Virus record (IMG/VR): IMGVR_UViG_3300042503_000838
Coordinates: 1 to 64,000 of that record
DNA: 64,000 nt
Origin: a virus
Direction: 5' to 3' (one strand)
Under the pieces are notes generated by a model that ran no database searches, had not been told where the DNA came from, and saw only the letters and a list, made by a program, of their open reading frames with translations. Shown one piece after another: positions 1-10,258 of this stretch; positions within the stretch are counted from its first letter, which is position 1; every line of letters begins with the position of its first letter. Position numbers and translations under genes: made by a program.

Positions 1-131
1 TCCAGAGAACAAAGCTATTCGCTGTGATGTTTCAGCAGGTATATTTGCGGAAACAAACAACTTGCCAGTGCTGATATTTGTGCCTCCAATAAGCAGCGCA
101 CCGGCGCTAGTCAGCCTCATCCGCTCCGTCG
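1..131. repeat. Left-edge segment repeated at 41263-41393
   Basis: Window bases 1-131 match 41263-41393 with two differences seen. Both copies lie in fibre genes coding for the same part (NISTGKLFVSANIPAETSQR). Because the match starts at base 1, its full length lies outside the window. Confidence 0.9.
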
Positions 132-1755
132 TGGTGCTTGCTCCGTCGGCGGTAGTGGAGAACACTAATCTAGACGGAGTATCACCACTTCCGCTTGCTG
201 CATCTGCAACAGCAGTAATCGTGGCTCGTGCATCAGCTAAGCCATCGCCAAACCAGATGGTCCCCAAATCAGTGTCAACTGCCGTGGCATTGCTACCACG
301 CTTAATTTGAATAACGCCTACTCCTGTTGGAGTACCTGGAAAGCCTGCAACAGTTAACAATGAGTTGGCAGCGCTCGAAGACGTGCCAACTAAGAGCCTG
401 CCGGAGCTATCAATCCGCATAGCCTCCACGCCGCCTTCAGTAAACGCAAGCGTGTCAGCTGTGGGACTGTAGATGCCGGTGTTGGGGTCGCCAGTAAAGC
501 TGTAGGTCGGGGCTGCGGCACTGCCAAGGCTTACGGCCTCAATCTGGCCACTGGCATCGATACGCAGTCGCTCCGTCGTGTTAGTGGCAAAAGAAAGTTG
601 ATTTGCTGCGCTGAGGTAGAGCCCGTTCGCGGGAACCGTGCTGCTGGTAGGAATGAAGCTGGCGGCGGTGCTAGTGCCAGTGGACGTGACGTTCTGGCTA
701 CCGAAGTTTGGGCTGATTTTGGTGCCGGCAATGGCGGCCGATGCGTTTACGTCGCCGTTAACGATGGTGCCGTCAGCAATTTTATTGCTGGTGACAGCTC
801 CAGCATCAATAGTCCAAACCGTACCAGAACCGCTAACAGTAATATCACCGTAATCGGCGTCTCCAATACCAGCAGCTACAGACGTATCTACGTAAAGTTT
901 GGTAGCAGCATCAGTGTTTGCTGTAGGTGTACCAAGCCCAGTAATTTTATTGGAGCCCATGTCTAGGGCACCGCTCATCGTGTCGCCAGTAACGTTTATA
1001 TAGCGAGCATCGTAACGAGCGTCAGAAGCGCTAGTTGTAAAGAAACTGGTGTCATCAGGGGTGCTAATACTTTGCTGTGCGTTAGTGACAACAGTAGCTG
1101 CGTTTAACTTAGCGCTAGTAATTACACCGTCAGCAATCTTGGCTGTAGTAACAGCAGAGTCAACTAGCTTTGCAGTTGAAATACTGGCGTTAGTAACACC
1201 GACAGTAATTTGACCGCTACTGGGGCTGTTGTCGGTAACAGTAATTGAATCTCCAGCAACAACATCAGTTGTTAAAGCTGTATCAATTTTGGAGTCAACC
1301 CGAGCATCAATAGCTCCAGTAGTGGCTGCTTGAGAATTATTAGAAACCCAAGTTTCATTGCTACCAATAAAACCACCAAGAGCACTAAGATCACCAGTGC
1401 CGCTAGTAAGAGCACCATAAGTGTCAGAAAACTCTTGAAGACCGTAACGAATTTGATTATCAGCGTTGTTAAGGTCTTGGGCTGTCAGCGTAGAACCAGC
1501 TGTGTAAACCACAGTGGCATCACTAATATCAGTAACCCTAGAAATAATGATGCTTGCGTTTGTAACTGGAGTTGCAAGAACAATAGAAGTTCCAGCGGTG
1601 TTAAAGGTATATTGAGTGCTTTGAGTAAGGACAACACCGTTAACAGTTACTGAAATATCAGACTGACGAAGATACGGAATTGGATCTCCTTCGCTATTAG
1701 TAAGAGCAAAGGTAGTACCAGAAGCACTGGTGTAGGTAATCGATGCGTAAGCCAT
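1..1755 (-). CDS. Tail fibre protein, T7 gp17-like N-terminus (partial, runs off left edge)
   Basis: An open frame of 585 codons reads from an ATG at 1755 to the window edge with no stop. It begins MAYASITYTS and continues with a T7-type fibre N-terminus (SEGDPIPYLRQSDISVTVNG), the part that in gp17 binds the tail. A beta-rich shaft follows with repeats such as GDADYGDITVSGSGTVWTIDAG and ITSAKLNAATVVTNAQQS. The last 40 or so visible codons nearly match the fibre at 41.3 kb, which ends in a self-cleaving S74 chaperone, so this gene probably ends the same way beyond the edge. The ATG overlaps the stop of the upstream internal virion gene (TAATG). It is the last gene of the virion operon, as in T7. 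Confidence 0.85.
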   Translation of the reverse strand, partial: MAYASITYTSASGTTFALTNSEGDPIPYLRQSDISVTVNGVVLTQSTQYTFNTAGTSIVLATPVTNASIIISRVTDISDATVVYTAGSTLTAQDLNNADNQIRYGLQEFSDTYGALTSGTGDLSALGGFIGSNETWVSNNSQAATTGAIDARVDSKIDTALTTDVVAGDSITVTDNSPSSGQITVGVTNASISTAKLVDSAVTTAKIADGVITSAKLNAATVVTNAQQSISTPDDTSFFTTSASDARYDARYINVTGDTMSGALDMGSNKITGLGTPTANTDAATKLYVDTSVAAGIGDADYGDITVSGSGTVWTIDAGAVTSNKIADGTIVNGDVNASAAIAGTKISPNFGSQNVTSTGTSTAASFIPTSSTVPANGLYLSAANQLSFATNTTERLRIDASGQIEAVSLGSAAAPTYSFTGDPNTGIYSPTADTLAFTEGGVEAMRIDSSGRLLVGTSSSAANSLLTVAGFPGTPTGVGVIQIKRGSNATAVDTDLGTIWFGDGLADARATITAVADAASGSGDTPSRLVFSTTADGASTTTERMRLTSAGALLIGGTNISTGKLFVSANIPAETSQRIALFSG

Positions 1756-4700
1756 TACTGAGGACCTCCGGTCATGCGGTTGGTGAGAATCATTTGTTTC
1801 ATTTCAGGTGGCGCTTTGTAGCGTTGACCAGGAAGGTCACCCATTAAAAATTGCTCCTTAGCAATACCTATAAGTTTATCCACTTCGTTCTTAAGAATTA
1901 CACGACGCATATTATCTTCTCGATTCCAATTAGCATCTTGAACCAAACCAAACGGTCCCATTTTAAAAGGACTGTCTACACCTGGATACTGTGTGTACTC
2001 TTTACTAGTTACTAGACGCTTAAGATACCCATAAACACCTTTTTGTGTTTTTTGAGTGTTGGGATCAAAGAACGTGAACTCACTATTCAAAAAGTGATTG
2101 AAATCGTTTAGGACTACATCGTTAATACCAACTCCATCACTATGGAACAGGGTTTTACGTGGCGGTGAGATCAGGTTGTATACCATTTCCTTAGCCACAG
2201 GATCCTCAAGCTTGTCAGGGAACACCCAGTAACGACCTAGGACAGCCTGCAATGGGTACCAAACACCAGCGTGGTTAGCTTTAACCGTTTCACCTGAAGG
2301 ACCGTACCAGAGGGCTTTACGAGACCTTGTACGTATTTCGGGATCTTTCCGCAACACAGATATTAAAGCGTCTGCAATAACACCTACAGGGCTGTACTCA
2401 GTGGCAATACCAAAAGTACCAAAAGCAGTGTCAGCAACGCTGTTAATAAAGTCAGCAGGAGTTACACCTTTTTCACCAAGTTTTCCACGGCTATAAAACT
2501 TTGTCAGAGCAGACTGGCTTACAGGTGTAGCTGGTTTACGAGGATCAATGCCTTGGATAAGGACTTTGCGTAGGTTGAGATAAGGATCACCAGCTTTTGC
2601 TACTGAATCAGAAATCATTTTTTGCAACCTACTTACATCACCAGAAGTAGCTGTTTTAAGTGCAGCGATGAGTTTGTCAAAACCAGCAATTGAAGGAGTA
2701 TCAAGAATAGTGTTAGCTAGAGCAGCAGCAGCAATAGCTACAAGTCCAGAAGTATCACGCCCAGGAGCAAACTCTTGAAGGTCTCGAATAGTGGCGTGGA
2801 AAGCCAAAGTGTTACCAAGTACTGGCAAGTAGCGATAAGGCAAAGTCTTACCACCAATACGCCAGGTGTAAGTATCTACAGCTCCCTCCGCTTCACGGTA
2901 GGAGTTCTCAAGACCACCAGTGATATCTTGATTTCCATCACGAGTCAAGAAGAAAGCCAGAGAGTTGATGCCAATAGAAAGTGCAAGAGCACCTTGAGCA
3001 AGTGAACGTTGTTTGGGATCACTGCTTAGATACTTACTTTCAAAATCAATAACTTGTTGACGGGTTTCAGGAGGCAGAAGTTTTGTGACTTCTTCTGGGA
3101 GGTTTTTAACAATTGTTGAAGCAGTAGCTCGTACAACGTCAGAAGAGGCTTGCACCACTTCACCGCCATATGCAATCATCACAGCACGTTTAATGCCGTT
3201 AACCGGAGAGGTAATGATTGGGAAAATGTCCCTAGCAAAGAACGCAAGGGGAGTGTACTTACTTTGACGCCAAGAGTTAATAGATTCTGTAATGTCACTC
3301 AGCGGACCTGTAAGCTCTTCTGTAAGGTTTACAGCACGGGTAAGTTCAAGCATTTGGTTATCAAGAACTGAGTAACCAATAGTCTTTTGATCAAACCCTA
3401 CCTTTACTGGTTTGTACATATTAGAAGCTTCTTTGTTCAACTTGTCTGCAAGAACAGTTGCACGATCTTCAGCCTTGACAAGTCCTGCCGCAATCTGTTC
3501 ATCAACCTCACTAGTAATTCGAGCCCTCATACCAGCGTTAGCAAATAGCGCTGTAGAAAACTCGTCAGCAACTGCAGAGAGTTGGTTAAAAACAGTAAGG
3601 TTTACATCCTCACCGCTTGGGTAATAACTCTTCTTACCTAGGCCCATACCACGCAAAGCAGTAGTGGGTAAGCCAATTCTTTTACCAATAAGGCTTCGCT
3701 TACTCCAAGCTTCAGCAGGCATAAAGTAATCGTGGAAAACTTTAGTCATCACACGACTTTTGTTTAAGAGATCAAAGAGCTTTTCGTTCTCTGCGCTCTT
3801 TTCCATTACATAGTCAAAGAAAGGAGTTTTAAGTTTGGTTGCGCTCAAATCTTGAGCAATGGCCTCCTCCCTACGCAGACTAGATTTGCTTGAAATTTCG
3901 TAAGCAGAATCAGCTGCTGCCTTTGGATCAGTAATAGAACGACCATAAACAAAACGGTTATACGTGGCGTCTAGGGCCTCTCCAATGACGTTACGCAGCT
4001 GTAAAAGAGTTTCAGTAGCAGCTCGGGCCTCTCTAAGGCTTTCAGCAGCCAAAGGAGTTTTACCAAGAAATTTAGCTGTAGTACCAGTAATAGTTTGCCC
4101 AACAGCCATACCCATTAGTTGAGCTGCTGTTTCAGGAATTCCTTGAATAGGAATTGAAGCAATCATTGCTGGGTTAGACAGCGGAGAGCCGACTTGAAGA
4201 CGAGCTAGAACTGCATCACCAGTAACCTCAAGCTCTTTAAGCTTTTCAAAATCACCTTGGCTTTGATAAACCTTTTCAACCAAAGCTTCAAAACCCTCTA
4301 GTTCTTCATCGGTGAGATCTTCACCAGCTTTCACCTTTTTAAAGAACTGACCAATACCTTGATCAAGCTCTTCTTTGGCTGATTTAGCTGCATCAGAAAG
4401 GCTGTCAGCAAACTCGCTACTATCACCAAAAGATGCAAGCTGCTCGTTAAAAGCACTGAAAAGCTCTTCAGGGCTACGAGAGGAGAACCCAAGACGGTTA
4501 CGACGGTCAAAGAGCCTGAGAGCGTTACCAACGCCATAGAACAACTCATTAACAGCTTTTACGTTTGACATCAGAACTTGATAACTCTCAGCTGCGTTGA
4601 CAAGAGCTACGGTGCGATCAAGTCCTTCAACTTCTTCACCTTGAAGAACCCTCCTAAGGTCCCTAGCATCCCTAAGAGCTGCTACAGCACTGTCGTCCAA

Positions 4701-7433
4701 CATTGAAGTTGGGACCATAATTTTGTTTAGGTTTTGCTGAATGTTTTTGCCAAACTTTTCAGATTCAGCAAAAGCAGCAATTTTACGCATAGTGGTTTCA
4801 CCACCAAGAAGTGTTGCCATCTTTCTAATAGCAATGCCGTATTGCTGAGGAAGGATAGCTTTGCGATTATCAAGAGCATCTACAGCTGCTTTAACTGCTG
4901 CTGCGTTTTCAAGAGAGTTTGTGTATTTAACAGCGTTAGTGCTGTAGATCTTTGTGGCATCCTCGGCTAGGTCAGTACCGTTACGCAGATCTTCAGCTAC
5001 CAATTCACCTTGCTTGGTAATAATCTCGTTTACGTTTTTAACAAAATCACTGATTGTTTCTTTTGTCTCAGTTGGGTCTAAATTGCGACCAAGGTCACGG
5101 TTAACTTCTTTAACAACATCAGCAACAGACCCGTTAACCTCGTCTAGTTGAGGTGCCTGTTGAAACTCACGTTCAGCAAGAGCATCAGAATCAATGGCTA
5201 GCTCACCGTTGTCAGTCTTGGTGATCGGCACTGGATTAGTTACAGGTGCAGGATCCCTAGGAAGACCGAGCTGATCATCGATAGGCTCAGCAGCTTCAGT
5301 AGTCAGAGGTACCTCATCGCCAATATCAGTGCCACCAGGCATCTCAGGAGTAACAGGAGCTAGGCCGCCGTTATCGATAACTTTGTTATGAATCGCATCT
5401 GCTTGTTGAACAAACATCCGCATAAAATCATCATTCAAGTTACCGCTAGCTACAGCAGCCTCAGCAGCATTTAGGAGGTCTTTAAGTTCTCCGTAAGCTT
5501 CACCGTAAGCATCTTTAAAGCTGTAGTCGTAATCAATCTCATCTAGACGGTTCTCAGCAAACAATTGGCTGTTACGGCTTTCAAGCAACTGAACACGCTC
5601 TGCGTTTAGCTCATCCAAAGCGTTAACCAAAATACGAGCATCGTTAAGACTGTTACGGAACCCCACAGAGGCCGTCATCGTATCAACAGTCAAACGCTCT
5701 AGTTCGCTTTCCTTTGTAAGACGCTGCAGATTAGCGTTATCAAACTCAGACTTTTGAAGATACAGATCTTCTAGCAGCTTGATACGTTCTGCAGCTTCGT
5801 TTGCAAGACGCAGTTTGGAACTGTTCTTACTGGCCTTTTTACCAGTACCAGTGCTTTTAGCTAGCCAATCAGGGTCTTTTGCAATGGCCTCTTCATAAGC
5901 AGCCAAACGCTCCTGAATCATTGCGCTTTTGCTAGTCAACTCTTCAGGAGATTTAACTCCAAGAGTTTTCTGCATTACAGCAATATCAGCATCTACCTGT
6001 TGCAGTTGTGGTGTCAGGTCAGGAGCACCTTGAAGGTCTGCAATAAGGTTCTCAGTTTCAGGTACAAGCTGCTGTCGCTTAGTAATAAACGATTCAGCAC
6101 CAGCGCGACCAGCTTTAGCAATCTCAGCTGCGTTTTCTTCAATCTTTCTGTAAAGCTGAGTGTTGATGTTACCTAGACGCTGCTCACGAACCTCGTTTGC
6201 TTTAGTAAGGCCCTCGGCTTCAAGGTCTTGACGCAGCATAGGCTCTGCTTCCTGTGAAGCTTCTTGGAAGGCTTTACCAGCTGGAGTGCCTGACGTAGCT
6301 TTGCTTAGAGCCCTGTTAGCGGCCCAGTAAGCCCCTCGCAACACACCAAGGGCAGCAGCACCACCCACTACGTTTTTAAGCTGCTCAAAGGCGTAGTTAA
6401 ATTCAGTAGTGCTGGTAGCCCGAAGCACCTTGGCTTCAGCTATGCGCATTTCAGGTGTTTTAAGTTTTTGAATATCCTCAAACTTTTTCTGCATTGCTGC
6501 AGGAGCTTGAGGCATAAAGAACATTGCGTCCTGAATGGCGTTTGGAATTACATCTTTAACAAGAAACCGAGCCATTACTTCAGTACCTTGTTTAATGTCT
6601 TTAGCGTCCCAAATATCACTCAATTTGGCTGCTGTTTTAGCAGTCATTGAAGGAGCTTTAAGCAGCTTGCTTACGCCTTTATCGCCACCTACAGCAGCAA
6701 ACACACCAGCAGCTAGTTCACCACCCCAAGTTTTAGGTTTGATGTTTTGACGTACAAAGTCGCTATCTTCGCTGAACAGGGGGCCCAAGACGGGCACGTT
6801 AGGTCTGATACCGTAGCTAAACCCCTCAGGGTCCTTACCACTCTTTTGGATGGCCTCAATGGCTGCTGAGGCGTTCTTTTGGCGCTGCTCAAACAGCTTT
6901 GGATCTTCGATTTGAGTACCAACAGAACCAGCCCCCATAGGGCCACCAGCAAGGGCTCCACCAAGATCTATGCCTTGAGTCAGGGCTCCTAGTTGTTGGG
7001 CAGCAGCAATAGGGTCATTAACAAGCTTTCTAGCGCCTTGTTGTACAACACGACCAGCCTCTTCGCCAAACGTAGTTTTAGTGCCAGGAATTGGAGTTTT
7101 ACCAACGCCTTGAGCAGCTTTAAACATTTGAACTGCTGGAGCCAGAGGACCAGCAAGAACTGAAGTAGCAGCACCCTCTACAAAACGTTTACCAGCACCT
7201 ACAGCTTGATCTCGGATAAAAGCACCAAGATCAAATCCGCGTTGTTGAGGTTTGGGCTGAGCTTTAGCAGAAGGTTTAGCTGTTGGTTTTGCTTGAGGTT
7301 TAGCTGCAGCAACGGTTTCCGAAGGAGCAGAGCCTTGGCTAGCACCTCCCCACTCCTGTTGGTAACGTTGCTCAGCTTGTTCAGGGTTTGCTACAAAAAG
7401 AGATTGGCCGTTACGAAGAGGAATGTAAGGCAT
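1755..7433 (-). CDS. Very large internal virion protein, gp16-like
   Basis: This 1892-aa protein sits between the M23-containing internal protein and the tail fibre, the place of T7 gene 16, whose product leaves the capsid and forms the channel across the cell envelope. The N-terminal 60 residues are rich in Ala, Lys, Pro and Gln. Long helical stretches (about 380-800) are rich in Glu, Leu and Ala. The remainder mixes helical segments with hydrophobic patches. I see no transglycosylase motif like the one at the N-terminus of T7 gp16. T7 gp16 is about 1320 residues, so this is much longer. The call rests on position, size and composition, not on clear sequence similarity. Confidence 0.7.
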   Translation of the reverse strand: MPYIPLRNGQSLFVANPEQAEQRYQQEWGGASQGSAPSETVAAAKPQAKPTAKPSAKAQPKPQQRGFDLGAFIRDQAVGAGKRFVEGAATSVLAGPLAPAVQMFKAAQGVGKTPIPGTKTTFGEEAGRVVQQGARKLVNDPIAAAQQLGALTQGIDLGGALAGGPMGAGSVGTQIEDPKLFEQRQKNASAAIEAIQKSGKDPEGFSYGIRPNVPVLGPLFSEDSDFVRQNIKPKTWGGELAAGVFAAVGGDKGVSKLLKAPSMTAKTAAKLSDIWDAKDIKQGTEVMARFLVKDVIPNAIQDAMFFMPQAPAAMQKKFEDIQKLKTPEMRIAEAKVLRATSTTEFNYAFEQLKNVVGGAAALGVLRGAYWAANRALSKATSGTPAGKAFQEASQEAEPMLRQDLEAEGLTKANEVREQRLGNINTQLYRKIEENAAEIAKAGRAGAESFITKRQQLVPETENLIADLQGAPDLTPQLQQVDADIAVMQKTLGVKSPEELTSKSAMIQERLAAYEEAIAKDPDWLAKSTGTGKKASKNSSKLRLANEAAERIKLLEDLYLQKSEFDNANLQRLTKESELERLTVDTMTASVGFRNSLNDARILVNALDELNAERVQLLESRNSQLFAENRLDEIDYDYSFKDAYGEAYGELKDLLNAAEAAVASGNLNDDFMRMFVQQADAIHNKVIDNGGLAPVTPEMPGGTDIGDEVPLTTEAAEPIDDQLGLPRDPAPVTNPVPITKTDNGELAIDSDALAEREFQQAPQLDEVNGSVADVVKEVNRDLGRNLDPTETKETISDFVKNVNEIITKQGELVAEDLRNGTDLAEDATKIYSTNAVKYTNSLENAAAVKAAVDALDNRKAILPQQYGIAIRKMATLLGGETTMRKIAAFAESEKFGKNIQQNLNKIMVPTSMLDDSAVAALRDARDLRRVLQGEEVEGLDRTVALVNAAESYQVLMSNVKAVNELFYGVGNALRLFDRRNRLGFSSRSPEELFSAFNEQLASFGDSSEFADSLSDAAKSAKEELDQGIGQFFKKVKAGEDLTDEELEGFEALVEKVYQSQGDFEKLKELEVTGDAVLARLQVGSPLSNPAMIASIPIQGIPETAAQLMGMAVGQTITGTTAKFLGKTPLAAESLREARAATETLLQLRNVIGEALDATYNRFVYGRSITDPKAAADSAYEISSKSSLRREEAIAQDLSATKLKTPFFDYVMEKSAENEKLFDLLNKSRVMTKVFHDYFMPAEAWSKRSLIGKRIGLPTTALRGMGLGKKSYYPSGEDVNLTVFNQLSAVADEFSTALFANAGMRARITSEVDEQIAAGLVKAEDRATVLADKLNKEASNMYKPVKVGFDQKTIGYSVLDNQMLELTRAVNLTEELTGPLSDITESINSWRQSKYTPLAFFARDIFPIITSPVNGIKRAVMIAYGGEVVQASSDVVRATASTIVKNLPEEVTKLLPPETRQQVIDFESKYLSSDPKQRSLAQGALALSIGINSLAFFLTRDGNQDITGGLENSYREAEGAVDTYTWRIGGKTLPYRYLPVLGNTLAFHATIRDLQEFAPGRDTSGLVAIAAAALANTILDTPSIAGFDKLIAALKTATSGDVSRLQKMISDSVAKAGDPYLNLRKVLIQGIDPRKPATPVSQSALTKFYSRGKLGEKGVTPADFINSVADTAFGTFGIATEYSPVGVIADALISVLRKDPEIRTRSRKALWYGPSGETVKANHAGVWYPLQAVLGRYWVFPDKLEDPVAKEMVYNLISPPRKTLFHSDGVGINDVVLNDFNHFLNSEFTFFDPNTQKTQKGVYGYLKRLVTSKEYTQYPGVDSPFKMGPFGLVQDANWNREDNMRRVILKNEVDKLIGIAKEQFLMGDLPGQRYKAPPEMKQMILTNRMTGGPQ

Positions 7434-7489
7434 TTAGAAACAAGTTATCTGCGCTTCCTCCAAACTAACGGATATAACTAGAAAACACA

Positions 7490-10258
7490 CTAACGACGAT
7501 TGGGGTCGCTTACGTTACGGAACAGTGGGTAAACAGATTTACGGAAGAAATCGTTTTGAGTTTCCTGTCCGTATTGTGCAGCCTTACCAGGAAAACCCTG
7601 TCCAGGACGGAAAAGCTGACTATGAAGGTGACCAGGAGTACCTTTACCAGTACCAGACCTGCCTGGGTTGCTATTCATTGGGCTTTGATCACCAGCAATC
7701 AAAATAGTTTGACCACGATTGATGCGTTGACCAGGGTTAACAGTAAGACGAGCAGCGTGCCCCAACAGCAGCCTGTCCCCTTTACGGTAACCAGGACCGT
7801 TTGTTTCAGCTTCAAGAACAACAGTGTTACCGTAGCCTTCAACAAAACCAGCGTGAATTACACGACCACTGAACGGAGCAGGCATAGGGTTAGCTGTTTG
7901 AGCCCTGTTGCCACGTTCAATCTGGAAGTCAACAGCTCGATTATTTGAGTGAGCGTGTTGAAAATTATAGACATACAGGAGAGTATCTTTAGGTGCAGCT
8001 CCAGTGCCAGCTACAGGGGCTTTAACTGCTGCTTGAAGCTTTTGAGCGTTCTGGCGGAACACAGGTGGTACCTGACCATCAAAGTAACGATCAGCTTGCT
8101 TCTGAACAATCTCAGCCACAGTCAATTTGTTCCCAAAGCCACGTTGAACGTTTGCAATACTGCGTCGGGTATTGGCACTAAGTGCAGCTGTGTTTCCAGT
8201 AGCTAGAGCGTTGTTGATTTCACTAAGCTCTTTTTCATTAAAAACAAAGTTGTTGCTTAGGTATTGTCGAGCAGCTTGAGGGTTATTAGCAAACGTACGT
8301 TGAGCTAGAGCAGACCAAGTAGCACGATTGTCAGCGTCGTTGACCGTAATACGCCAGCGGCCCTGAGCGTCTTTAGAAGAAACTCCAAGAATAGGACCAC
8401 GAGTATTTTTAGCTCCCAGTCGTGCAGGGTCAGAAATGTTGTAATAGCTATCGACATCGCTGTACTCAGGACGCTGGTAAAAATATCGCTTGGCATCCTC
8501 AAGAATCCGTAGCTGTACAGCTGGGTCTTTGATATTCTCTCCCCGAGCTTTTGCTTCATAGATCTTGTTGTTGATGTAACGGTTTCCTTCAACGTTCAGT
8601 CGCTGCTTTGCTTCAATAACAGCTTGATTAAGAAACGTTTTCTTCTGTTCGCCTACCTTGCCTTCTACCGCAATACCCTTTAGCTGAGAGTCAGCAGCCA
8701 TAAAAGAGCCCTTAAGACCGTCTGTAAGCTGTTTAAGAATATTGTTACGAGTTTGGTTTGTCTCAGGGTTAGCAGCCTCCCTGCGAACGTTACCAAACTT
8801 ATTAACAGCAAAAGCCATTACAGATGTTCCTTCAATTCGTGCAGCTAGGTCTGCAGGAATATCAGTGACACCTTGAGCAGCAAGATCCTCTACCTCTTCC
8901 TTAAGGCGAGCCTCCTGTTCAGGGCTGATGTCCCTATTACGGAACGGAAACGCTTTATCAACAAGATCATCAGCATCAGCTACAGACATACCCTCAGGCA
9001 ATAGCCCTTGAGCAGCTAGTTGGCGGTTACGGGCTTTAAGAGCTTCCCGTTGACCTGTAATTTGATCATCTGTTGGGTTTGGATTTTGAGCGTAGAACTG
9101 GTTTGTATCGTCGTTAAAATTACGCTTCCACTGACGCTGAGCACGTTGAATACCACGCTCAACAGAACCTTCAAATACTTCTTGAGCTTTGACAGCTTGA
9201 ATTGCACCGTTTTCAAGTGCTTGACGGAACGTTTCTCCTTTTGCGTTACGTAGATCAAGGATTGCTTGACCATCGGCAGTTTTAATACCTTGCCAAGCTT
9301 TTACGTAGTTAAGGTAGCTAAAGGTTTCTCCAAGATCGTTGTAACCATCTTTATTGGCATCAACAAAAAGATTAGGTGCTTCACGAAACAGGATGTCGTG
9401 AAAAGCTTTTTCAGAGTACCCACGGGTTACAACGTAATAGTTATATGCCTCGTTGTATCCGTTTTGCAGACTACGCTCACCAAATACTGTGCCAGCTTCA
9501 GTACCGTAAGCACCACGTACAAACTGAGCACCAAGGCGAATGTTACCAAGAAATTTATCTGAAGTTACACGTTGATCAGTAAGCTCTGCTCGTTCGTAAG
9601 TTTTGTTTGTTATGTCCTTTTTAACGTCCAACAGAACGTTACTGACAATTGGATCAATCTTTGCAGCTTTAAAAGCAGCTGGGATATCTGAGTAAGGCTT
9701 AAGCAGATCATCTACCTTTGCTGCAATTACAGCTGCACGTTCGGCTGGGTTATCAATCTCTGAAATACGTTCAGCTTGTTGTTTACCCCAAGAGGCCAAG
9801 CCAATACCAACTTCTTTACCAGCGTTAGATGCTTTGGTGTCGTAGTAAAAAAAGTTAACCCAAGGGTTACTAAGGCGGTTTTGCTTAGCTAGGTTTTCGT
9901 TACCAGTTTTTGAAATAATCCTTGTTTCGTTTGCATTTTCAAGAGAGTCCCGAATAGCAGAGGCCTCTTGTTGCAGCAGTCTTGTGGCTTCTTGACGCTT
10001 TTGCTCTTTGTAATCTTCAAACAAATCAGCAGACGCCTTACCAAACGCCCCTTCTTTACTAAGGAACTGCTGAATGCTTTGAATGCTCTCAGCTGCAGCT
10101 CTGTTGGGCTGGTAACTAGCCCCATACATCAATTGACCGCCAAGCTGTTGAGGCCTGTTTGCAGGCTCAGCTGGGCGTGCTGGAGTAGCTTCCTGCCTAG
10201 GACCGGCTACCAGATCACGAATTTGACGTTGAGGGCTAATACCAAAGCTGCTTGTCAT
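7490..10258 (-). CDS. Internal virion protein with C-terminal M23 peptidase domain (gp15 position)
   Basis: The 922-aa protein occupies the T7 gene 15 slot. Most of it is Gln/Ala-rich and helical. The last 140 or so residues form a lysostaphin-type M23 metallopeptidase: a histidine and aspartate in HSNNRAVDF, the glycine-rich strand SGRVIHAGFVEGYGNTVVLE, and the final HLH in TPGHLHSQLF. These match the H-x(n)-D and HxH zinc ligands of the family, which cuts peptidoglycan cross-bridges. Because it is carried in the virion, the enzyme probably opens the wall during DNA entry, the job done by a transglycosylase in T7 gp16. The start overlaps the upstream stop by ATGA. Confidence 0.8.
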   Translation of the reverse strand: MTSSFGISPQRQIRDLVAGPRQEATPARPAEPANRPQQLGGQLMYGASYQPNRAAAESIQSIQQFLSKEGAFGKASADLFEDYKEQKRQEATRLLQQEASAIRDSLENANETRIISKTGNENLAKQNRLSNPWVNFFYYDTKASNAGKEVGIGLASWGKQQAERISEIDNPAERAAVIAAKVDDLLKPYSDIPAAFKAAKIDPIVSNVLLDVKKDITNKTYERAELTDQRVTSDKFLGNIRLGAQFVRGAYGTEAGTVFGERSLQNGYNEAYNYYVVTRGYSEKAFHDILFREAPNLFVDANKDGYNDLGETFSYLNYVKAWQGIKTADGQAILDLRNAKGETFRQALENGAIQAVKAQEVFEGSVERGIQRAQRQWKRNFNDDTNQFYAQNPNPTDDQITGQREALKARNRQLAAQGLLPEGMSVADADDLVDKAFPFRNRDISPEQEARLKEEVEDLAAQGVTDIPADLAARIEGTSVMAFAVNKFGNVRREAANPETNQTRNNILKQLTDGLKGSFMAADSQLKGIAVEGKVGEQKKTFLNQAVIEAKQRLNVEGNRYINNKIYEAKARGENIKDPAVQLRILEDAKRYFYQRPEYSDVDSYYNISDPARLGAKNTRGPILGVSSKDAQGRWRITVNDADNRATWSALAQRTFANNPQAARQYLSNNFVFNEKELSEINNALATGNTAALSANTRRSIANVQRGFGNKLTVAEIVQKQADRYFDGQVPPVFRQNAQKLQAAVKAPVAGTGAAPKDTLLYVYNFQHAHSNNRAVDFQIERGNRAQTANPMPAPFSGRVIHAGFVEGYGNTVVLEAETNGPGYRKGDRLLLGHAARLTVNPGQRINRGQTILIAGDQSPMNSNPGRSGTGKGTPGHLHSQLFRPGQGFPGKAAQYGQETQNDFFRKSVYPLFRNVSDPNRR

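Noticed and set aside
4734-5151. Plus-strand frames opposite the gp16-like gene
   Set aside because: Short antisense frames without overlap logic or ribosome binding sites, inside one long intact gene.
5700-6900. Search for a transglycosylase motif in the gp16-like protein
   Set aside because: No Glu-Ser or similar active-site pattern was found by eye, so no domain is claimed.
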